A stretch of DNA of 64,000 bases. Origin: Methylophilaceae bacterium. Its GTDB lineage: Bacteria; Pseudomonadota; Gammaproteobacteria; Burkholderiales; Methylophilaceae. How positions within the stretch are numbered: position 1 is the first letter of the stretch; every line of letters starts with the position of its first letter. Positions 9,159 to 18,176 of this stretch are shown piece by piece. The stretch lies in contig JAOMKM010000003.1 in assembly GCA_028351715.1 (NCBI GenBank), positions 26,151 to 90,150 of the forward strand. The letters run 5' to 3'. The notes under the pieces are model-generated. The model was not told the origin of the DNA. It was given only the letters and a program-made list of their open reading frames with translations, and did not search any database. Both the position numbers and the translations under genes were made by a program.

Positions 9159-10094
9159 ATGTCAATTCCACAATCAATGGACGATAGAGATGGATTTATT
9201 TGGTTTAATAATAAATTAGTTCCATGGCGCGATGCTAAAACTCACGTTTTAACTCACACCCTTCATTACGGTCTAGGAGTATTTGAAGGTGTAAGAGCCT
9301 ACGAGACAAAAACCGGCACCGCCATATTTAGACTTGAAGATCATACAAAAAGGTTATTCAATTCTGCGCACATTGTTGGTATGAAAATGCCATATGACAA
9401 AGAAACTGTAAATAAAGCTCATAAAACAGCAGTGCAAGAAAATAACTTAAAGTCAGCATATATTAGGCCAATGGCATTTTATGGGTCTGAGGCTATGGGT
9501 ATTTCTGCAACAACACTATCAACCCACCTAATTGTTGCTGCATGGAGCTGGGGTGCATATATGGGTCAAGAAGCCCTAGAAAAAGGAATTACAGTTAAAA
9601 CTTCTTCTTTTTCTAGACATCATATAAATAGCACAATGTGTAAAGCTAAAGCGAATGGTAATTATCTAAACTCAATCCTTGCTCATCAAGAGGCAACTAC
9701 GGATGGTTATGATGAAGCTCTTTTGTTGGACACTCAAGGCTTTGTTGCTGAAGGATCGGGAGAAAATATTTTTATTGTCAAAAATGGAAAGCTTTTAACT
9801 CCATCATTAACTAGTGCACTTGAAGGAATTACTCGAGATTCAGTAATTACAATTGCTAAAGATTTAGGAATTGAAATTACCGAAAGAAATATTACTCGAG
9901 ATGAAATATATACAGCTGATGAAGCATTTTTTACCGGAACAGCTGCAGAAGTAACCCCTATTCGCCAATTAGATAAAAGAGATATTGGAAGTGGAGTTCG
10001 AGGTCAGATTACAAATGAAATTCAATCGATATACTTTGAGGCGGTTAAGGGAAACAACGACAAATACGGTCATTGGTTAAGCCACATTGATTAG
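9159..10094 (+). CDS. ilvE: branched-chain amino acid aminotransferase
   Basis: PLP fold-type IV aminotransferase that interconverts Leu, Ile and Val with their 2-oxo acids. The N-terminus (DGFIWFNNKLVPW) and LHYGLGVFEGVRAY are diagnostic. The PLP lysine lies in KAKANGNYLNS, and EGSGENIF and GTAAEVTPI are the usual later motifs. At 311 residues it is full length. An AAAGG ribosome site precedes the ATG. It converges on murI with only eight bases between the stops. Confidence 0.96.
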   Translation: MSIPQSMDDRDGFIWFNNKLVPWRDAKTHVLTHTLHYGLGVFEGVRAYETKTGTAIFRLEDHTKRLFNSAHIVGMKMPYDKETVNKAHKTAVQENNLKSAYIRPMAFYGSEAMGISATTLSTHLIVAAWSWGAYMGQEALEKGITVKTSSFSRHHINSTMCKAKANGNYLNSILAHQEATTDGYDEALLLDTQGFVAEGSGENIFIVKNGKLLTPSLTSALEGITRDSVITIAKDLGIEITERNITRDEIYTADEAFFTGTAAEVTPIRQLDKRDIGSGVRGQITNEIQSIYFEAVKGNNDKYGHWLSHID

Positions 10095-10102
10095 CTAAAT
10101 TT

Positions 10103-10906
10103 CTAATACCAATCAGATTGAAAGTCATACAGAAAGTCATAGTCACCTAATAATGACCTTACTATTGAATTCATATTTGAATTTTTGCTGTTGCTGTAAA
10201 CCTTATGCTGACCAACAAGATTATCACTTTCAAGATTAAATTTTTTCAATACTCTTTGGGTTTGCATTGCTACTGCGTCACCAGTTTCAATAATAGTAAT
10301 CTCACTATTAAAAAAATTTTCGACATTTTTTTTAATAAAAATATAGTGAGTACACCCTAAAACAACAACATCAACATTATGCTCTAGTAATGGTGTTAAA
10401 TTTTTGTTTACCAACGAAATTAGTTCATGAGAGTCAATCTGCCCACGCTCAATAAGTTCTACTAGACCAATACAAGGTTGCGTAAAAAACTTTGTGTCAC
10501 CAGAATAAGAGTCGAGAAGTGCTGAGAATTTTGAGCTATTAATTGTTCCCTCTGTTGCCAAAATACCAATTTTTTTTCTTTTAGAAGCTTCATTGGCAGG
10601 CTTTATTGCTGGCTCCATCCCTATAATAGGAAAATCATAAATTTCTCTTAATTTACCTATAGAAGAGGCTGTTGCTGTATTGCAAGCAATAACTAATAAT
10701 TTTATTTGATGGTTTGTAACTAAAAAGTCGACGATAGTAATTGATCGGTCTAATATAAACGAGTCATCTTTGGTTCCATAAGGCGCATTTATTGAATCGG
10801 CTACATAAACTAAGCATTCATTCGATAGTTTAGAATGAATTTTTTGAAGAACAGAAAGCCCCCCAACGCCAGAATCGAAAATACCAATAGGAAAAGATTT
10901 ATTCAT
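10103..10906 (-). CDS. murI: glutamate racemase
   Basis: Cytoplasmic enzyme making D-glutamate for peptidoglycan. The N-terminal GIFDSGVGGLSVL motif and both catalytic cysteines (VIACNTATA and VLGCTHYIF) are visible. Length is 267 residues. It is transcribed away from the cobalamin adenosyltransferase gene and toward ilvE, so it is probably a single-gene unit. Confidence 0.96.
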   Translation of the reverse strand: MNKSFPIGIFDSGVGGLSVLQKIHSKLSNECLVYVADSINAPYGTKDDSFILDRSITIVDFLVTNHQIKLLVIACNTATASSIGKLREIYDFPIIGMEPAIKPANEASKRKKIGILATEGTINSSKFSALLDSYSGDTKFFTQPCIGLVELIERGQIDSHELISLVNKNLTPLLEHNVDVVVLGCTHYIFIKKNVENFFNSEITIIETGDAVAMQTQRVLKKFNLESDNLVGQHKVYSNSKNSNMNSIVRSLLGDYDFLYDFQSDWY

Positions 10907-10967
10907 TTTGATTATTATAAAGGCTTTAGATAAAGAAGGTTAATGTACAATAAGTTTAAGGAAAAAT

Positions 10968-11513
10968 ATGGCAAATAGACTAACAAAAATTTATACAAGA
11001 ACTGGTGACGAAGGAAAAACTGGATTAGGTGATGGTTCCAGAATAGATAAATTTAACTCAAGAATTGAAGGTCTGGGTAGTATCGATGAGCTTAATTCTG
11101 TTATTGGGATAATTATTAGTGAGGATATCCCAGCTAAAGAATCAAAATGGCTTAAAAAGATACAACATGATTTATTTGATATAGGTGGAGAACTTTCTAT
11201 CCCTAACTTTAAAAAATTAACAATATCAAAAGTTGAATTTCTGGAGTCTAATATTGATACAATAAATAAAGAGCTACCTCCCTTAAAAGAATTCATCCTA
11301 CCTGGAGGGTCTAAAGTATCTGCTTATACTCATCTTGCCAGAACAATATGTAGAAGAGTAGAAAGGAATTTATTTAAATTAAACCAAAATAATAAAGTAA
11401 ATGAAGTCTCCTTAAAATATATCAATAGATTGTCAGATTTTCTTTTCGTTTTAGCTCGACACTTCAATAAGTCCAAAAATATTAATGATATTTTCTGGAA
11501 AAAAAATATTTAG
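10968..11513 (+). CDS. cob(I)alamin adenosyltransferase, PduO type
   Basis: ATP:cob(I)alamin adenosyltransferase that makes adenosylcobalamin. The N-terminus has the family signature YTRTGDEGKTGLGDG, followed by GLGSIDELNSVIG, and the late ARTICRRVERN motif contains the conserved arginines. Length 181 is typical for PduO-type proteins. The gene starts after a TAAGGAAA ribosome site. Within this window the only other obvious B12-related protein is the radical SAM enzyme at 45258-47279. The two are far apart and I infer no direct link. Confidence 0.93.
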   Translation: MANRLTKIYTRTGDEGKTGLGDGSRIDKFNSRIEGLGSIDELNSVIGIIISEDIPAKESKWLKKIQHDLFDIGGELSIPNFKKLTISKVEFLESNIDTINKELPPLKEFILPGGSKVSAYTHLARTICRRVERNLFKLNQNNKVNEVSLKYINRLSDFLFVLARHFNKSKNINDIFWKKNI

Positions 11514-11525
11514 TACTAACAATTC

Positions 11526-12725
11526 ATGACCAGTAATTTTCTTAACGTTATTAAAAAAAAGGTAGGGGCCTACTTTAACCCTTCAAGAATTGATCACGAC
11601 TTAATCAGTCCATTTGCAATCGAAATAATTGAAACATTTATAAATAATAAATTTGATGCCTTTATTGTGGGAGGTGCAATTAGAGATATTTTAATTGGAC
11701 AAAAGCCAAAAGATTTTGATATAGCAACAAATGCTACCCCCGAACAAGTTTGTTCAATTTTTAAAAAATCAAGAATTATTGGGCGTAGATTTCAAATTGT
11801 GCATGTCATTAGACATTTTGAAATAATAGAAGTATCTACGTTTAGATCGCCACCTCAAAATAAAATTAAAATGAAGAATGGAGTTTTTAAGGACAACGAA
11901 TTTGGTTCTATAAAAGAAGATGCAGCTAGAAGAGACTTCACCTGCAATGCCTTATATTATGATCCAGTAAGAAAAAAATTAATTGATTTCTATGGTGGAA
12001 TCAAGGACATTCAAAAAAAACAGCTTAATCTAATTGGGGATCCAAAAATTCGATTTGATGAGGATCCGATAAGAATTCTAAGGGCTATTCGGTTTTCAGC
12101 AAAGTTAGGCATGCCCTTAAATAGATCATTAACTGATCATATTAATCAATCACTATCACTCCTAGATAAAGTTCCCTACTCCAGACTATTCGATGAGATT
12201 ATGAAATTATTTTTAACTGGGCATGGAGTTAAGAGTATGACTCTATTCAAGAAATTTTTATTAGCTCATAAATATTTTCCAGCTCTGCTTAATACAGACT
12301 CATATGAATTTATTAACCAAGGACTTGTTAATACTGACTATAGAATATTAAATAATAAATCTATTAATCCAGGCTTTCTTCTAGCAGTTTTTCTATGGCC
12401 AGACGTTAAATTAGTATGGAACAAAAAAGCCAAAAATATTCACCCTTCAACAGCACTAAATGAGGCAATTGATAATATTCTTATCAAGCAATCAAGAATA
12501 TTTCCAATTCAAAAAAGATTTGCTATTACTATGTCTGAAATATGGCGACTTCAACCCCGCTTTGAAAATTTAAGTGCAAAAAGGGTATACCGTCTATCTA
12601 AACATCCTAGATTTAGGGCGGCATATGACTTTTTATTACTTAGAAACTTAAATGATAAAGCACTTAAAAATACAGCTTCTTGGTGGATAAATTTTGTAGA
12701 AGCAGATCAGAATAAAAAAAATTAA
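11526..12725 (+). CDS. pcnB: poly(A) polymerase I
   Basis: Class II nucleotidyltransferase of the PcnB/CCA-adding family, adding 3-prime poly(A) tails that mark RNA for decay. The head domain is at residues 40-190: FIVGGAIRDILIG, then DFDIATNATPEQV with the metal-binding aspartates, RRDFTCNALYYD and EDPIRILRAIRFSAKLG. The PcnB C-terminal arm with RFAITMSEIWRLQPR separates it from CCA-adding enzymes. The length of 399 fits. It is followed after four bases by folK, and pcnB-folK-panBC is a common order in Betaproteobacteria and relatives. Confidence 0.94.
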   Translation: MTSNFLNVIKKKVGAYFNPSRIDHDLISPFAIEIIETFINNKFDAFIVGGAIRDILIGQKPKDFDIATNATPEQVCSIFKKSRIIGRRFQIVHVIRHFEIIEVSTFRSPPQNKIKMKNGVFKDNEFGSIKEDAARRDFTCNALYYDPVRKKLIDFYGGIKDIQKKQLNLIGDPKIRFDEDPIRILRAIRFSAKLGMPLNRSLTDHINQSLSLLDKVPYSRLFDEIMKLFLTGHGVKSMTLFKKFLLAHKYFPALLNTDSYEFINQGLVNTDYRILNNKSINPGFLLAVFLWPDVKLVWNKKAKNIHPSTALNEAIDNILIKQSRIFPIQKRFAITMSEIWRLQPRFENLSAKRVYRLSKHPRFRAAYDFLLLRNLNDKALKNTASWWINFVEADQNKKN

Positions 12726-12729
12726 TTAC

Positions 12730-13233
12730 ATGAACATAAGTTTAAAGAAAATGCATAATATATTTATTGGTTTAGGAAGTAATTTGGATAATCCTCAACA
12801 AAAAATTAAGGATGCTATCGATTTAATTGAAGGAATAGATGATATCAATATTATAGCTACCTCAAGCTTATACGAAACCCCCCCCGTAGGGTTTTTAGAT
12901 CAACCAAACTTTATTAATGCTGTCATACAAATTTCTTCGTCAATAAATTATAATAGTCTACTTATTAAGTTACTTGATATTGAACTTAAATTTGGAAGGA
13001 TTAGAAAAAAAAAGAATGGTCCAAGAACATTAGACCTTGATATCTTGTTGTTTGATGATTTAATATTGAAGAGTGAATCATTAATTATTCCTCACCCAAG
13101 AATGCATGAGAGGTTATTTGTGTTAATACCACTTTTAGAAATTTCACCTGCAATTAAAATACCTAAATATGGTTCTGCTAGTGAACTTATATCTAGACTA
13201 ACAATGCAAAATATTAAAAAGGTAGAAGCTTGA
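12730..13233 (+). CDS. folK: 2-amino-4-hydroxy-6-hydroxymethyldihydropteridine pyrophosphokinase
   Basis: HPPK of folate synthesis, transferring diphosphate from ATP to the pterin alcohol. The motifs IGLGSNLDNP, LYETPPVGF, NGPRTLDLDILLF and IPHPRMHERLFVL are all present. Two starts are possible, ATG 12730 and ATG 12751; the latter places the GLGSN motif at the usual distance from the start. Its TGA overlaps the TTG start of the deoxynucleoside kinase. Confidence 0.95.
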   Translation: MNISLKKMHNIFIGLGSNLDNPQQKIKDAIDLIEGIDDINIIATSSLYETPPVGFLDQPNFINAVIQISSSINYNSLLIKLLDIELKFGRIRKKKNGPRTLDLDILLFDDLILKSESLIIPHPRMHERLFVLIPLLEISPAIKIPKYGSASELISRLTMQNIKKVEA

Positions 13234-13877
13234 GTATTTTTAATAAATATCCATATATTGTTGTTGAAGGCCCAATTGGCTCAGGGAAGTCCACCCTGGC
13301 AAAACTTATAGCAAATCAATTTAATGCTCATATGTTCTCTGAAAAAGCCGAACGAAATCCTTTTTTACCCAAATTCTATGAGGATATGAAACATTACGCA
13401 CTTCCTACGCAACTTTTTTTTCTTTTTCAACGTGCTAACCAGATTAATGAATTAAAACAAAAAGATTTTTTCAGAAGTGGTGTAATTTCAGACTTCTTTT
13501 TACAAAAAGATCCTATCTTTGCAAAGTTAAATCTTGATAATGATGAATATAAACTTTACCATCAGATCTATCAGCACTTAGAGCTTAAGGTTCCTGTCCC
13601 AGATTTAGTAATTTATCTTCAAACACCTGTTGATTTATTGAGATATCGCGTTGAAAAAAGAAACATTAAATATGAACAAAAAATTACAACCGAATACCTA
13701 GAGCGGATTGCAGAGTCATACAGTAATTACTTTCATAATAATCATCACTCGAACGTGTTAATTGTTAATAATCAAGATCTTGATATTTTAGAAGATAAGT
13801 CAGCATTAAACATGTTGATTGAAAGAATAGAACAAATCTCAAGTATCAGGGAATATTTTAATCCAAGATTGCTATGA
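13230..13877 (+). CDS. deoxynucleoside kinase (dGK/dCK family)
   Basis: P-loop deoxynucleoside kinase of the deoxyguanosine/deoxyadenosine kinase type, part of nucleotide salvage. Residues 10-22 hold the Walker A loop (VEGPIGSGKSTLA). SEKAERNPFL and SDFFLQKDPIFAKLNL match the substrate-site motifs of the proteobacterial branch. The start appears to be a TTG (13230) embedded in the folK stop, with an AAGGTAG ribosome site before it. It ends in an ATGA overlap with panB. In related genomes the same gene lies between folK and panB. Confidence 0.88.
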   Translation: MSIFNKYPYIVVEGPIGSGKSTLAKLIANQFNAHMFSEKAERNPFLPKFYEDMKHYALPTQLFFLFQRANQINELKQKDFFRSGVISDFFLQKDPIFAKLNLDNDEYKLYHQIYQHLELKVPVPDLVIYLQTPVDLLRYRVEKRNIKYEQKITTEYLERIAESYSNYFHNNHHSNVLIVNNQDLDILEDKSALNMLIERIEQISSIREYFNPRLL

Positions 13878-14608
13878 ATAGAATAAATACGTTATTAATT
13901 AAGAAGAATATCTCCATAATTACATGTTATGACGCTACATTTTCAAACCTATTGGAACAGTGTAAATGTGATGCAGTGCTAGTTGGAGATTCCTTAGGTA
14001 TTGTTATCAAGGGAGACAAAAATACTAGAAAAGTAGGTATGAATGAAATGATTTACCATACTCAGGCAGTAAGACAAGGTTCGGCGTCTCTCCCAATAAT
14101 TTCAGATATGCCTCTATTAGCATTAGAATCAAAAAATGATGCCCTGATAAATGCAAAAGCTTTAATTAATGCAGGTGCAGATATGATAAAAATAGAGGGT
14201 GGTAGCTCTGCTTTACCTCTAATTAAATTTTTATCTAGAAATAATATAAGGGTTTGTGCGCATATTGGGTATATTCCCCAATCAATGAATGCGCCATTAA
14301 CTAAATCAGACCCAAAAAAAAACTTAGAGATAGCATTGAATCTACAAGAGAATGGGGCTCAGATGATCGTACTTTCAATGATGGGAAGTGATTCAGATAA
14401 ATTAATAACAGAAAATTTAACTATTCCAACTATTGCTTTTAGATCATCAAATTTGTGTAGGGGTAATGTTGAAATTATTTATGATCTAATTGGCGTTACT
14501 TCAAAATTTTTAAAAGTTAAAAAAAATAGGTCAGACAATAAACCTAAGTCTTGTATATCTGCAATTCTAAAATTTATTGAAGCCACTAATAAAAATACTA
14601 ATGATTAA
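13874..14608 (+). CDS. panB: divergent 3-methyl-2-oxobutanoate hydroxymethyltransferase (PanB)
   Basis: First step of pantothenate synthesis, transferring a hydroxymethyl group from methylene-THF to 2-oxoisovalerate. The first half is well conserved: VGDSLGIVI (Asp39), SDMPLL (Asp78) and MIKIEGG (Lys106, Glu108), followed by CAHIGYIPQS. The second half is not: the family VLE motif with its catalytic Glu reads IVLSMM (Ser168), and the GIGAG loop reads IAFRSS. At 244 residues it is about 20 shorter than usual. Position between the kinase and panC supports the name. Activity is uncertain. Confidence 0.85.
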   Translation: MNRINTLLIKKNISIITCYDATFSNLLEQCKCDAVLVGDSLGIVIKGDKNTRKVGMNEMIYHTQAVRQGSASLPIISDMPLLALESKNDALINAKALINAGADMIKIEGGSSALPLIKFLSRNNIRVCAHIGYIPQSMNAPLTKSDPKKNLEIALNLQENGAQMIVLSMMGSDSDKLITENLTIPTIAFRSSNLCRGNVEIIYDLIGVTSKFLKVKKNRSDNKPKSCISAILKFIEATNKNTND

Positions 14609-15446
14609 AGTAGACAGTATTAAAGATATCCGTAAATTGCTTGTCAATGAAAAAAATATTGCATTTGTTCCGACTATGGGAAATCTCCACGAGGGCCACT
14701 TAAGTCTCGTCGATATAGCCTCATCAGCTTCTAAAGCTGTTGTAGTCTCTATCTTTATTAATCCTACTCAGTTTTCATCAAGCAAGGATTTAAAGGACTA
14801 CCCTAAAACTCCTGATAAAGATATTAAGTTACTTAAAAAGTATAAAAATTTAATTATTTTTATGCCGAGTATAGAAGAGATTTATCCTGAAAATACAAAC
14901 AAGAAATACGAGCTTCCTCCAATTGCAAATGAACTCTGTGGAAGAACTAGACCAGGACATTTTAATGGAGTCATCACTATTATCGATAAATTATTTAGTC
15001 TAGTTAATCCACAAATAGTTATTTTCGGTAAAAAGGACTACCAACAACTTTTAATAGTTAAAATGTTTACTAAGAAAAATTATCCAAAAATAAAGGTTAT
15101 CGGAGGGGCCACGATAAGAGATAAGAATGGGCTAGCGCTTAGTTCACGTAACAACTTATACGAAGAAAAACAATTAATTAATGCATCAAACCTCTATAAA
15201 GAATTACAAAATATTGTTAATCAAATAAAATCTAGTCATAATAATAATAATAGTAATATAATTGATAGAAGTACAAGGAAACTAGAAAGTCTAGGTTGGG
15301 AAATTGAATACATTGAAATAAGGAAAGCTTCTGATCTAAGTGAACCATTATCTAAAGATAGTCTGCTTGTAATTCTAGGTGCTGGAAAGTTTAAAGATAT
15401 TCGATTAATTGATAGCATAGAGTTTTGCATAGGCCAGCCTAACTGA
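14601..15446 (+). CDS. panC: pantothenate synthetase
   Basis: ATP-dependent ligation of pantoate to beta-alanine. The motifs FVPTMGNLHEGHLSLV (HxGH nucleotide site), FINPTQF, GRTRPGHFNGV, FGKKDYQQL and LALSSRNNLY are all visible. I chose the ATG at 14601, overlapping the panB stop by eight bases. A TTG at 14577 would give an unconserved extension. The product is about 281 residues, normal for the family. It is followed by panD after 37 bases. Confidence 0.95.
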   Translation: MIKVDSIKDIRKLLVNEKNIAFVPTMGNLHEGHLSLVDIASSASKAVVVSIFINPTQFSSSKDLKDYPKTPDKDIKLLKKYKNLIIFMPSIEEIYPENTNKKYELPPIANELCGRTRPGHFNGVITIIDKLFSLVNPQIVIFGKKDYQQLLIVKMFTKKNYPKIKVIGGATIRDKNGLALSSRNNLYEEKQLINASNLYKELQNIVNQIKSSHNNNNSNIIDRSTRKLESLGWEIEYIEIRKASDLSEPLSKDSLLVILGAGKFKDIRLIDSIEFCIGQPN

Positions 15447-15483
15447 CTATAATGATTATCTTTTTTAAAAGAGATTTAAATAT

Positions 15484-15864
15484 ATGCAAAGAGTAATGCT
15501 CAAATCCAAACTCCACCGCGTTACTGTTACGCATTCTGAACTAGAATACGAAGGCTCATGCGCTATTGATATAAAGCTACTTAAAGCTGCAAATATTAAT
15601 GAATATGAACAAATTGATATTTATAATATTACAAATGGCAAACGCTTCACAACTTATGCAATATCTGCAGAAAAAAATTCTGGCATCATTTCTATTAATG
15701 GAGCCGCCGCTCACAAGGCAAACCCTGGTGACATTTTGATTATTGCTACTTATGGAAATTACAACGAACAAGAATTATTAAAATATGAGCCGCTACTTGT
15801 CTACGTAAATAATAAAAATGAGATTACAATCAGCAAACATTCTATTGCAATACAAGCAGCTTAA
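15484..15864 (+). CDS. panD: aspartate 1-decarboxylase
   Basis: Pyruvoyl enzyme producing beta-alanine for pantothenate. The proenzyme cleaves itself between Gly24 and Ser25, which are present here in YEGSCAID when counted from ATG 15484. [13 protein letters not shown] is the conserved active-site region. Length 126 is normal. It completes a panB-panC-panD set, so the whole beta-alanine/pantoate branch is encoded together. Confidence 0.96.
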   Translation: MQRVMLKSKLHRVTVTHSELEYEGSCAIDIKLLKAANINEYEQIDIYNITNGKRFTTYAISAEKNSGIISINGAAAHKANPGDILIIATYGNYNEQELLKYEPLLVYVNNKNEITISKHSIAIQAA

Positions 15865-15873
15865 ACTTTACCT

Positions 15874-16200
15874 TTGGCCTCAGTTAAAAATATACAAAAA
15901 ATAATTATCCTAGCACTGGAAGATATTAAAGCCTTTGATATTATATCAATTGATGTTAAAAAACTTACATCAGTCGCAGATTTCATGATAATTGCTAGCG
16001 CTAGCTCATCGAGACAAACTAAAGCACTTGCAAGGAACGTAGTAGAAAAAATAAAAGAAATTGGTATCGAGGTGATTGGTATTGAAGGTGATCAAGAGGG
16101 AGACTGGGTACTAGTAGACGTAGGTGATATTATTGTACATATTATGACACCCCCCACGCGCGCATATTATAATTTAGAAGAATTATGGTCAGGAAGTTAG
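15874..16200 (+). CDS. rsfS: ribosome silencing factor RsfS
   Basis: RsfS/Iojap protein, which binds L14 on the large ribosomal subunit and blocks subunit joining under starvation. The conserved DVKKLTSVADFMIIASASSSRQ and GDWVLVDVGDIIVHIM stretches are clear. Length is 108. The start seems to be a TTG at 15874, ten bases after panD. It is followed by rlmH in the usual rsfS-rlmH pair. Confidence 0.93.
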   Translation: MASVKNIQKIIILALEDIKAFDIISIDVKKLTSVADFMIIASASSSRQTKALARNVVEKIKEIGIEVIGIEGDQEGDWVLVDVGDIIVHIMTPPTRAYYNLEELWSGS

Positions 16201-16213
16201 GCATTTAATCCAC

Positions 16214-16675
16214 ATGAAAATAAAAATAGTATCCATAGGAAATAAACCGCCCAAATGGATATCACAATCATTGATAGATTACACATCAAGAATGAAGCAT
16301 CATTGCTCATTGGAGTGGGTTGAAATAAAGTCTGAAACAAAATTTGATTCTATCGTACAAAAAAAGAAACAAGAGGCTAATAAAATACTCCATCATACTA
16401 AAAACACTTACTTAATTACACTCGATGAAGATGGGCATCATTATTCATCCAAAGAATTTTCAAAAAAAATGTCAAGCTGGATAGAAAATTTTTCGTCAAT
16501 TACATTTGTTATTGGTGGTGCAGATGGCCTTGATTTATCTTTAATTAACTCGTCCTCGGCCAATTTAAGTCTATCTAAAATGACTCTCCCCCATCACCTA
16601 GTCAAGATTTTTCTTGCTGAGCAAATTTATCGGTCTCTCTCAATATTAAATAACCACCCATACCATCGTGAATAA
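16214..16675 (+). CDS. rlmH: 23S rRNA pseudouridine-1915 N3-methyltransferase
   Basis: SPOUT-class methyltransferase that modifies pseudouridine 1915 of 23S rRNA. It has a C-terminal knot with ITFVIGGADGLD and the MTLPHHLVKIFLAEQIYRSLSI region, and its last residues HPYHRE match the family end. Length 153 is normal. The TAA overlaps the GTG start of the photolyase gene. Confidence 0.96.
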   Translation: MKIKIVSIGNKPPKWISQSLIDYTSRMKHHCSLEWVEIKSETKFDSIVQKKKQEANKILHHTKNTYLITLDEDGHHYSSKEFSKKMSSWIENFSSITFVIGGADGLDLSLINSSSANLSLSKMTLPHHLVKIFLAEQIYRSLSILNNHPYHRE

Positions 16676-18083
16676 ATTTGAAAAAAGTTTGTTTTGGCTA
16701 AGACGGGATCTTCGGTTATACGATAATGCTGCTCTTTACAATGCCCTAAAGGAATCTAACTCTGTTCACTGTGCATTTATTTTTGATTCAAATATATTAG
16801 ATGCACTTAATGATAAACAAGATCGGCGAGTTGAATTTATTTGGGAATCATTATTACAAATTAAAAAACAATTAAATAAATTTGGTTCAGATTTAATTGT
16901 TGAGTATGGAGATCCCAATATAATAATTCCACAGCTTGTAAAAAAATATCAATGTGATGCTATATATATGAATAAAGATTACGAAGCCTATGCAAATAAA
17001 AGAGATACTGAAATACTTAAAAAATTAAAAATTAAAGGCTTTCAGTATAAAGACCAAGTACTTTACGAGGAAAATGAAATTTTAACGCAATCAGGAACCC
17101 CTTATACTGTTTTTACGCCATATAAAAATAACCATCTTAAGAGAATTTTCTTTGAAGGAATTACTCAATTTGATTGTGAATCACTAAGTTCAAATTATGC
17201 AAAAATTGATCCAGTAGCAATGCTAAGTCTGGATGAAATGGGTTTTAAAATATCTAATTTAAAATATTTAGCAATTCCTGTAGGCGAGGCTGGTGGAAAA
17301 TTATTAATTGAAGACTTTAAAAAAAGAATTCATGACTACAAACTTAAAAGAGATTTTCCTTTTACAAAAGGTGTTTCTTACCTATCAGTCCATAATAGAT
17401 TTGGTACAGTTTCCATCAGACAATTGGCGAAGATTGCATTAGAACAACCATCAGAAGGTGCTTCTACTTGGCTAAGTGAGCTAATATGGAGGGACTTTTA
17501 CTTCCAAATTTTATTTAATTTTCCATATATAAATGAAGGGCAGGCATTCAAAGCACAATTTAATAACCTTAAATTTGAAAATAATCCCGACTATTTTATG
17601 GCATGGAAAGAAGGAAGGACTGGCTACCCAATAATTGATGCAGCAATGCGTCAACTAAACCAAACTGGATTTATGCATAATAGATTAAGAATGGTAGCAG
17701 CCTCATTTCTAGTAAAAGACTTATTAATTGATTGGAGGTGGGGAGAGAATTATTTTGCAAATAAATTAATTGATTTTGATTTTTCCGCTAATAATGGCGG
17801 TTGGCAATGGGCAGCATCAACTGGTTGTGATGCCCAACCATGGTTTCGAATATTTAACCCTATTCTACAATCTAAAAAATTTGACTCAGAGGGTCGCTTT
17901 ATTAAGAAGTATGTTCCAGAACTTGATGTATTAACCAAAAATGAAATTCACGAGCCATGGGACAAGCGTAAAAGGGACTTAATTAACGTTAAAATTAATT
18001 TAGGGGTAGATTATCCAATGCCAATTGTTGATCATTCTGAACAAAGATTAAAAGCTTTAGCTATTTATTCAACGAAGAAATAA
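16668..18083 (+). CDS. phrB: deoxyribodipyrimidine photolyase (class I CPD)
   Basis: Light-driven repair of UV-induced cyclobutane pyrimidine dimers, with FAD as catalytic cofactor. The N-terminal antenna domain starts LFWLRRDLRLYDNAAL. The C-terminal FAD domain has EGASTWLSELIWRDFY, TGYPIIDAAMRQL and NNGGWQWAASTGCDAQPW. Length 471 is typical. The GTG start at 16668 overlaps rlmH. It fits a sunlit surface-water lifestyle, as do the opsins further on. Confidence 0.95.
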   Translation: MNKFEKSLFWLRRDLRLYDNAALYNALKESNSVHCAFIFDSNILDALNDKQDRRVEFIWESLLQIKKQLNKFGSDLIVEYGDPNIIIPQLVKKYQCDAIYMNKDYEAYANKRDTEILKKLKIKGFQYKDQVLYEENEILTQSGTPYTVFTPYKNNHLKRIFFEGITQFDCESLSSNYAKIDPVAMLSLDEMGFKISNLKYLAIPVGEAGGKLLIEDFKKRIHDYKLKRDFPFTKGVSYLSVHNRFGTVSIRQLAKIALEQPSEGASTWLSELIWRDFYFQILFNFPYINEGQAFKAQFNNLKFENNPDYFMAWKEGRTGYPIIDAAMRQLNQTGFMHNRLRMVAASFLVKDLLIDWRWGENYFANKLIDFDFSANNGGWQWAASTGCDAQPWFRIFNPILQSKKFDSEGRFIKKYVPELDVLTKNEIHEPWDKRKRDLINVKINLGVDYPMPIVDHSEQRLKALAIYSTKK

Positions 18084-18176
18084 TGTTGCATAAAAACAAC
18101 AAAATGCAGTAAGTGGAGCTCAAGTTTTTATTACTTATAGACTTAAATACGACACTCAGGGATAATAATACAATAT

